Shown in pieces: positions 59,705 to 64,000 of a DNA stretch of 64,000 nt. The notes beneath the pieces are model-generated. The model was not told the origin of the DNA. It was given only the letters and a program-made list of their open reading frames with translations, and ran no database searches. The stretch is from Oligoflexia bacterium. GTDB taxonomy: Bacteria > Bdellovibrionota > Bdellovibrionia > Bdellovibrionales > Bdellovibrionaceae. Numbering within the stretch: the first letter of the stretch is position 1; every line of letters begins with the position of its first letter. The position numbers and the translations under genes were made by a program. The DNA lies in assembly GCA_016861345.1 (NCBI GenBank), contig BOLD01000006.1, forward strand, positions 62,001 to 126,000. Reading direction: 5' to 3'.

Positions 59705-62461
59705 TTGGCCAACGTTTTTGTCATCATTTTGTCGCTCGTTATAAGTCCAGTATTTTGTCTAGCGGCTGGAGTTCAGGCTCAGGTCTCTCAATCAGGAGAT
59801 ACATTGCATGTCGAATTCAAAGGTGTGGGGCAGTGGGATTACGAGCTAAGTAAAAAGGAAGAAAAAAATAAAACAATCGTTGAGGTCACAGTGCCACGAC
59901 TGTCAGAACCCTCTGTAATGCAATTTAAGCAAATGAAAGGGCCAGGTATTGAGGGCATTTCCGTTAATCATAACGGTCCCGATGGAAAGGATATTGTTTA
60001 CATTCAATTAAAAGGGTCGGGAATCGATGCATTTGATTATTTAACTGACCAGCCTCCGCGATTGATTATCGACATTTTTTCAAATGAAAAAAAGACGGCA
60101 CAAAAATCCAGTGAAAAAGCTGTCAAATCAGTAGTTGAAACAAAAGAAAGTATCAAGGCAGAATTTGAACAAAAGGCAGACTCTTCAAAACGCCAACCAG
60201 CAACAACTGATGTGCTTGTTCTGTCACAAGTGCAATCTCAGCCACAGACCCCATTGACTGAACCTGGCGCAAAGCAGGTCGGGATATTTGATGGAGGAGA
60301 TCCACTGTACAGTCGGTTTGCCATTGCGGATTATGAAATTAAGGATGATGCGATTATTGCCAGTAGAAATAACTATTATATAGAGTTTCCAATGCTGAGA
60401 TCTGAAAATCAGCAGCTCCAAAAAATACTGGCTAGACCACCTGTTTATGAGATCACCCCAAAGGGTTCGGAGGAGAACAAGCAAGCCAGACTTCTCCAAA
60501 CATTGTTTGAGAATAAAAGGTATAATGTATTCTTAAAAGCAGAAGAGTGGTTCTATAAAAAATATCCAAACTCTGAGTACGATGAGTTGATCAAATATAT
60601 GTCGGCAGATATCCATTTCACACTTTGGCGTGAGAAACGAAGTGTCGCAGATTTTGAAATGGCTATGTCACGATACCGACAAGCTATTGAAAAATATCCG
60701 AAGAGTGCCTTATTTGAGAGGACAAACTTATTAATGGGGTATGCCTATCTTGATCGGGGTGATTATTTATCGGCAATTAAGGTTTTTCAGCAATATGTCC
60801 AGACAAGTGCAGCTTCGCCAAATCGCGAGTTAGCTCGACTGGCAATAGCAGAGTCTTATCTTAAACTCAATAGATATGATGAGGCTAAGTCAACGTATGA
60901 TGACATCGAGGCTACGGGGATCAGTCCTCAGTATAAGGCCAATGCGGCTTATATGCGTGGGGATGTTTATTATCAGAAAAAAGATTTTCAAGTAGCGATC
61001 AGGGAATATCAAAATGCCATCAAGAAATATCCGGAGAACGAGTCTGAATTTCCAAACGCGTATTATAATCAAGCGGGGGCTTACTTCGGATTGCAGAATT
61101 ACCGTGACAGTTTGAACTGCTATACAGATTTTCTAAAGAAATTTCCAAGCCATCATTACGCCGGTTATGCGATGACTCGTGTGGGAGAGTTACTTGAAAT
61201 TTTAGGTGCAGATAAGACTCGCGTGATGGGAGCTTATCTTGAGTCCATTTTTAGATATGGCGAAACTCCAAGTGCCGCTATCGCAAAATTGCGCGTCCTT
61301 AGCGGCCGAATCCCGACAATGAAATCCAAGGAGCTTGAAAAGGCTGTATCTGAGGCCCAAGAAATTTCGAAGAAGTCGGCGTTACCCAAAATTGATCAAT
61401 TCACCACAGTTATACTTGCTGATGGGTTCACTCAGAGAAAAGACTATGATAGATCCATTGATCTACTCAAAAAGTATTACCAAGAAAATCCAACGAATGC
61501 AGATACAGAGCTTCTAACGAAAAGAATCGTCAACAACATTAACCAAAAAATATCCGATCAGGTTACTGCAGGTCATTTTATTGTAGCTCTCAAGACACAT
61601 AATCAATATGCGGATAATTGGCTTAAAGGTTCAGCACGTATTGATACAAAATATAACGTAGCTCGAGCATTTGAACAGGCCGGAGTCTTGTCAGAGGCAG
61701 ATACACTTTACCGAGATACGTTGAATAAGCTGCTGGCAATCAAAGATACAAAAGCAGGAAAAGAAAAGCAGATTTTTGAAAAGCTACCATCCTACGATGA
61801 GATGTATCTTCGTTTGGCTGCGGTCAATCTTCATCAGAAGAATTTCACACAGTCGTATGATTATTTAAAGCAAATAAAAAGTCCAGATCATCTGACTGAG
61901 GCACAGCAGATTGAGCGTGTTCAAATGGGAGCAATACTACTTGAGAAAAAGGGAGATGTTGACTCTGCCATCAGGCATTTAGTGGAGCTAATTAAAAACT
62001 GGAAACACCAGCCACACTTGGTCGCCGATCCTTATTTGTACTTAGCTGAACTGGAAATGAAGCAGGGGAAAAGAGACGATGCTCTTAAGTCTCTTGAAAA
62101 GGTCGAGCAGTTGATGATTGATACAGAAAAAGTATCAGCATCCACTCATTCAAAAGCCCTGCAGCAGCTTGCGGCAGGATATTTTGAAAAAAATCAAGTG
62201 CAGAAGTCAATCGAGGCATATGAAAAACTACTCAGCCTTTATGAGAAAACTCAGCCGATTTCATCAGCTCGATATCAGCTTGGAAAGATATACTTTCAAA
62301 AGGGGGAGCTGCAAAAAGCAAATGAAACTTGGGCAAAACTGAAAGATGAGAAAAATGACTTTTGGTATAAGTTGGCTCAGGAGCAATTAAATTCTGTTCA
62401 GTGGAATGGGGATTACAAAAAATATATCCAACGAATTCCAGCTATGAGTGAGAGGAAATAG
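59705..62461 (+). CDS. Exported AMIN/TPR protein upstream of the flagellar rod genes
   Basis: 918 residues, TTG start 7 nt after AAGGAG. Signal peptide MANVFVIILSLVISPVFCLA. Residues about 25-130 form an AMIN-like domain (QSGDTLHVEFKG, RLIIDIF). A low-complexity linker is followed by TPR repeats from about 300 to 890: YPNSEYDELIKYMSADI, GYAYLDRGDYLSAIKVFQQYV, AYMRGDVYYQKKDFQVAIREYQNAIKKYP, ALKSLEKVEQL and SARYQLGKIYFQKGELQKANETW. AMIN domains bind peptidoglycan or organise envelope machines. The position in front of the regulator, flgB and flgC and the sigma-54 promoter suggest a motility-related scaffold (inference). Confidence 0.85.
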   Translation: MANVFVIILSLVISPVFCLAAGVQAQVSQSGDTLHVEFKGVGQWDYELSKKEEKNKTIVEVTVPRLSEPSVMQFKQMKGPGIEGISVNHNGPDGKDIVYIQLKGSGIDAFDYLTDQPPRLIIDIFSNEKKTAQKSSEKAVKSVVETKESIKAEFEQKADSSKRQPATTDVLVLSQVQSQPQTPLTEPGAKQVGIFDGGDPLYSRFAIADYEIKDDAIIASRNNYYIEFPMLRSENQQLQKILARPPVYEITPKGSEENKQARLLQTLFENKRYNVFLKAEEWFYKKYPNSEYDELIKYMSADIHFTLWREKRSVADFEMAMSRYRQAIEKYPKSALFERTNLLMGYAYLDRGDYLSAIKVFQQYVQTSAASPNRELARLAIAESYLKLNRYDEAKSTYDDIEATGISPQYKANAAYMRGDVYYQKKDFQVAIREYQNAIKKYPENESEFPNAYYNQAGAYFGLQNYRDSLNCYTDFLKKFPSHHYAGYAMTRVGELLEILGADKTRVMGAYLESIFRYGETPSAAIAKLRVLSGRIPTMKSKELEKAVSEAQEISKKSALPKIDQFTTVILADGFTQRKDYDRSIDLLKKYYQENPTNADTELLTKRIVNNINQKISDQVTAGHFIVALKTHNQYADNWLKGSARIDTKYNVARAFEQAGVLSEADTLYRDTLNKLLAIKDTKAGKEKQIFEKLPSYDEMYLRLAAVNLHQKNFTQSYDYLKQIKSPDHLTEAQQIERVQMGAILLEKKGDVDSAIRHLVELIKNWKHQPHLVADPYLYLAELEMKQGKRDDALKSLEKVEQLMIDTEKVSASTHSKALQQLAAGYFEKNQVQKSIEAYEKLLSLYEKTQPISSARYQLGKIYFQKGELQKANETWAKLKDEKNDFWYKLAQEQLNSVQWNGDYKKYIQRIPAMSERK

Positions 62462-62463
62462 CT

Positions 62464-63294
62464 ATGTTAAAGGACTATGTTCGATTTCAAACTCAATCTC
62501 CAGAGCTGATTGCTCAGATCGAAAAAGTTGAAAAGCTTGTACAACTAGGGGTGCCCATTCTAATCTATGGCCAGATCAGCACAGGTCGGCGTTTAATGGC
62601 TGAGTATATCCACGACCGGACGAAGTCTCCGATGAGGCTCATTAAGCGTATCCGTAGTCCATTAACTCAAGCTGTTTCACTTGTGTCTGGGGACACTGTA
62701 CTCATCGAGAATATTGATGAATTGAGTTTTTCTGAGCAGCAAATTTTATTAACATTGGTACGGAGCCATCGGCATCACTCAATTCAGTGGGTGGCAACAG
62801 CGTACTCAGATCTTATGGAAAGAGCGAGAAAGGGATTTTTTCAATCAGATCTCGCTCAATTTTTTACACAGTCAACCTTAAAAATGCCAAGCCTGAATGC
62901 TCGTCACTGCGACATTCCCGATTTGGCAAGACAACATTCAGAAGTTATTTGCTTGTTGGCTGGAAAGTCCCCAATTGTCTGGACAGAGGCTGCTCTTCAA
63001 AAATTACAAAATTATGATTGGAAGGGAAATTTCTCTGAGTTTGAGAAGGTAGTCGAGAAAACTGTTCATCGAGCAGAGCAGTATGTCATCGATGCTCATG
63101 ACATTCATCTTTCTATGGCAACTCAAATTTTGAATTTGGCGGAGATGGAAAAAAAGCTTGTTGCCCAAGCTTTGGAGTTGACCCGTAATAATAAAACTCA
63201 AGCTGCAAAATTATTGGGAATTAGTATTCGTACACTCAGAAATAAACTGAATGAATATCGTGGAGAGGTGACCCATGAGTCAGATCTTCGATAA
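62464..63294 (+). CDS. Degenerate sigma-54 activator-like protein with Fis-type HTH
   Basis: 276 residues. It keeps the layout of an NtrC AAA+ domain but not its chemistry: the Walker A position reads GQISTGRRLMAEYIH (no Lys), Walker B position DTVLIENIDELS (no Asp-Glu pair of the usual form), and the GAFTGA sigma-54 loop is missing. The C-terminal Fis helix-turn-helix is intact: LTRNNKTQAAKLLGISIRTLRNKLNEY. It lies between the TPR protein and flgB and overlaps flgB by 20 nt. Probably a DNA-binding accessory or anti-activator for flagellar genes (inference), comparable in position to FlgR/FleQ-type regulators. Confidence 0.85.
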   Translation: MLKDYVRFQTQSPELIAQIEKVEKLVQLGVPILIYGQISTGRRLMAEYIHDRTKSPMRLIKRIRSPLTQAVSLVSGDTVLIENIDELSFSEQQILLTLVRSHRHHSIQWVATAYSDLMERARKGFFQSDLAQFFTQSTLKMPSLNARHCDIPDLARQHSEVICLLAGKSPIVWTEAALQKLQNYDWKGNFSEFEKVVEKTVHRAEQYVIDAHDIHLSMATQILNLAEMEKKLVAQALELTRNNKTQAAKLLGISIRTLRNKLNEYRGEVTHESDLR

Positions 63295-63685
63295 AACAAT
63301 ATCAGGGCTTGGAACGGCCCTGAATATGAGGCTGTTAAAGCAAAATGTCATTGCTTCCAATATCGCTAATGCTGAAACACCTGGGTATCATGCGAAGAAA
63401 ATTGATTTTGAAGAAGCTCTTGCGCGCGCAATGGATATTGATGGCTTGCGAAGCATGAATACTTCTCATGGTGATCATTTTCATGTCGGCGGAAAAGGGT
63501 CTTCAAGTGTAAGACCAGATATTTACGACAACCCCGATGGGGTAATCAATAACGATGGAAACACGGTTGATTTACACCACGAGATGGCAGCCCAAGCCGA
63601 GAACAATGTGATGTACAGGGCTGCATTGCAATTAATAAATAAGAAACTGGCGGCACTTCGATATGCTGCAACGGATGGAAGGTAA
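63275..63685 (+). CDS. flgB: Flagellar basal-body rod protein FlgB
   Basis: 136 residues, complete. N-terminal LKQNVIASNIANAETPGYHAKKIDFEEAL is the rod-protein signature; NNDGNTVDLHHEMAAQAENNVMYRAALQLINKKLAALRYAA is the FlgB C-terminus. The SD GGAGAGGTG lies inside the preceding gene, overlapping by 20 nt. Proximal rod subunit exported by the flagellar type III system. Confidence 0.97.
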   Translation: MSQIFDKTISGLGTALNMRLLKQNVIASNIANAETPGYHAKKIDFEEALARAMDIDGLRSMNTSHGDHFHVGGKGSSSVRPDIYDNPDGVINNDGNTVDLHHEMAAQAENNVMYRAALQLINKKLAALRYAATDGR

Positions 63686-63696
63686 AGGAGTAGATC

Positions 63697-64000
63697 ATGG
63701 CTGATTTTATGTCTGGTTTTAGGGTGAGCTCAAGTGGTATGAAGGCCCAAAGTATGCGCATGAATACTATTTCAAGTAATATTGCGAATATCAACACAAC
63801 ACGAACTCCAGAGGGCGGACCGTACCGTCGAAAAGATGTTGTATTTGAATCCATGCCAGAGGTTAAAAATTTTGGCGAAATTTTAAGTGCAAATTCTCCA
63901 CGGTCAAATATTCAAAGGGTCCAGGTAACAGACATTGTTTCAGACCGCAAGGCTCCCCTACTAAAGTATGAGCCGGATCACCCTGATGCGAACGAGGATG
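63697..64000 (+). CDS. flgC: Flagellar basal-body rod protein FlgC (3' end beyond window)
   Basis: The first 101 residues: FRVSSSGMKAQSMRMNTISSNIANINTTRTPEGGPYRRKDVVFES, typical FlgC (family total about 140). ATG 63697 follows AAGGAG by 7 nt, 11 nt after flgB. The gene continues off the right edge. Confidence 0.95.
   Translation, partial: MADFMSGFRVSSSGMKAQSMRMNTISSNIANINTTRTPEGGPYRRKDVVFESMPEVKNFGEILSANSPRSNIQRVQVTDIVSDRKAPLLKYEPDHPDANED

Overview
The window is about 64 kb of gene-dense, moderately AT-rich bacterial chromosome that looks like Bdellovibrionota (a Bdellovibrio relative). Evidence: a LexA-like operator TTAC-N3-GTAA in front of lexA (the motif I recall for Bdellovibrio LexA), many signal-peptide and lipoprotein hydrolases, two MpaA-type M14 peptidases, AmpG, MltF, a polysaccharide deacetylase, folate-dependent TrmFO, and a sigma-54-linked flagellar rod operon. 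The genus is not resolved. No rRNA, tRNA, CRISPR array, IS element or prophage was seen.

Layout. 1-5.5 kb: thioesterase fragment and trmJ; an MHS-type MFS transporter interrupted by an in-frame TAA; two exported unknowns; a FecR-domain protein. 5.5-13 kb: a two-module pseudo-receiver/PilZ-like protein, AmpG, an adenosine-deaminase relative, GNAT, HNH nuclease, YajQ and a Gly-rich RRM protein. 13-20 kb: a tesA-ybbA-ybbP-like run, sua5, plsC and a secreted deacetylase. 20-29 kb: Ser/Thr-rich lipoprotein, Y-family polymerase, lexA with a concentric palindrome, HD hydrolase, a HigBA module, mtaD, tatA, an M14 peptidase, an HPF-like protein and a nucleotidyltransferase/ribbon-helix-helix pair with a predicted leaderless promoter. 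29-42 kb: metzincin-like lipoprotein, ung, oligopeptidase B, pcnB, alpha/beta hydrolase, DEAD-box helicase with a His/Gly/Arg tail, PsbP/DcrB-like protein, a very large subtilase lipoprotein, PD40 lipoprotein and mutY. 42-59 kb: agmatinase-family enzyme, cyclic-nucleotide-binding protein, a coupled M14-HAD-histidine kinase-sigma-54 regulator operon, glmU-glmS, mltF, tdk, trmFO, dciA-like gene and an mlaEFD operon with a small lipoprotein. 59-64 kb: tandem GG-N10-GC sigma-54-type elements, an AMIN/TPR protein, a degenerate sigma-54 activator, flgB and the start of flgC.

How it fits together. Wall metabolism (glmU-glmS, mltF, ampG, two M14 peptidases, deacetylase) and exported proteolysis (subtilase, oligopeptidase B, metzincin) are over-represented, as expected for a predator or scavenger of other bacteria; this is inference. 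Genome architecture is very compact: almost every convergent gene pair overlaps or abuts at its stop codons, five of them by exactly 4 nt, and three divergent pairs have start codons 1-15 nt apart. Strongest items for follow-up are the interrupted transporter, the terminator hairpin containing the esterase start codon, the pseudo-receiver protein, the lexA palindrome, the leaderless NTase/RHH module and the degenerate flagellar activator.
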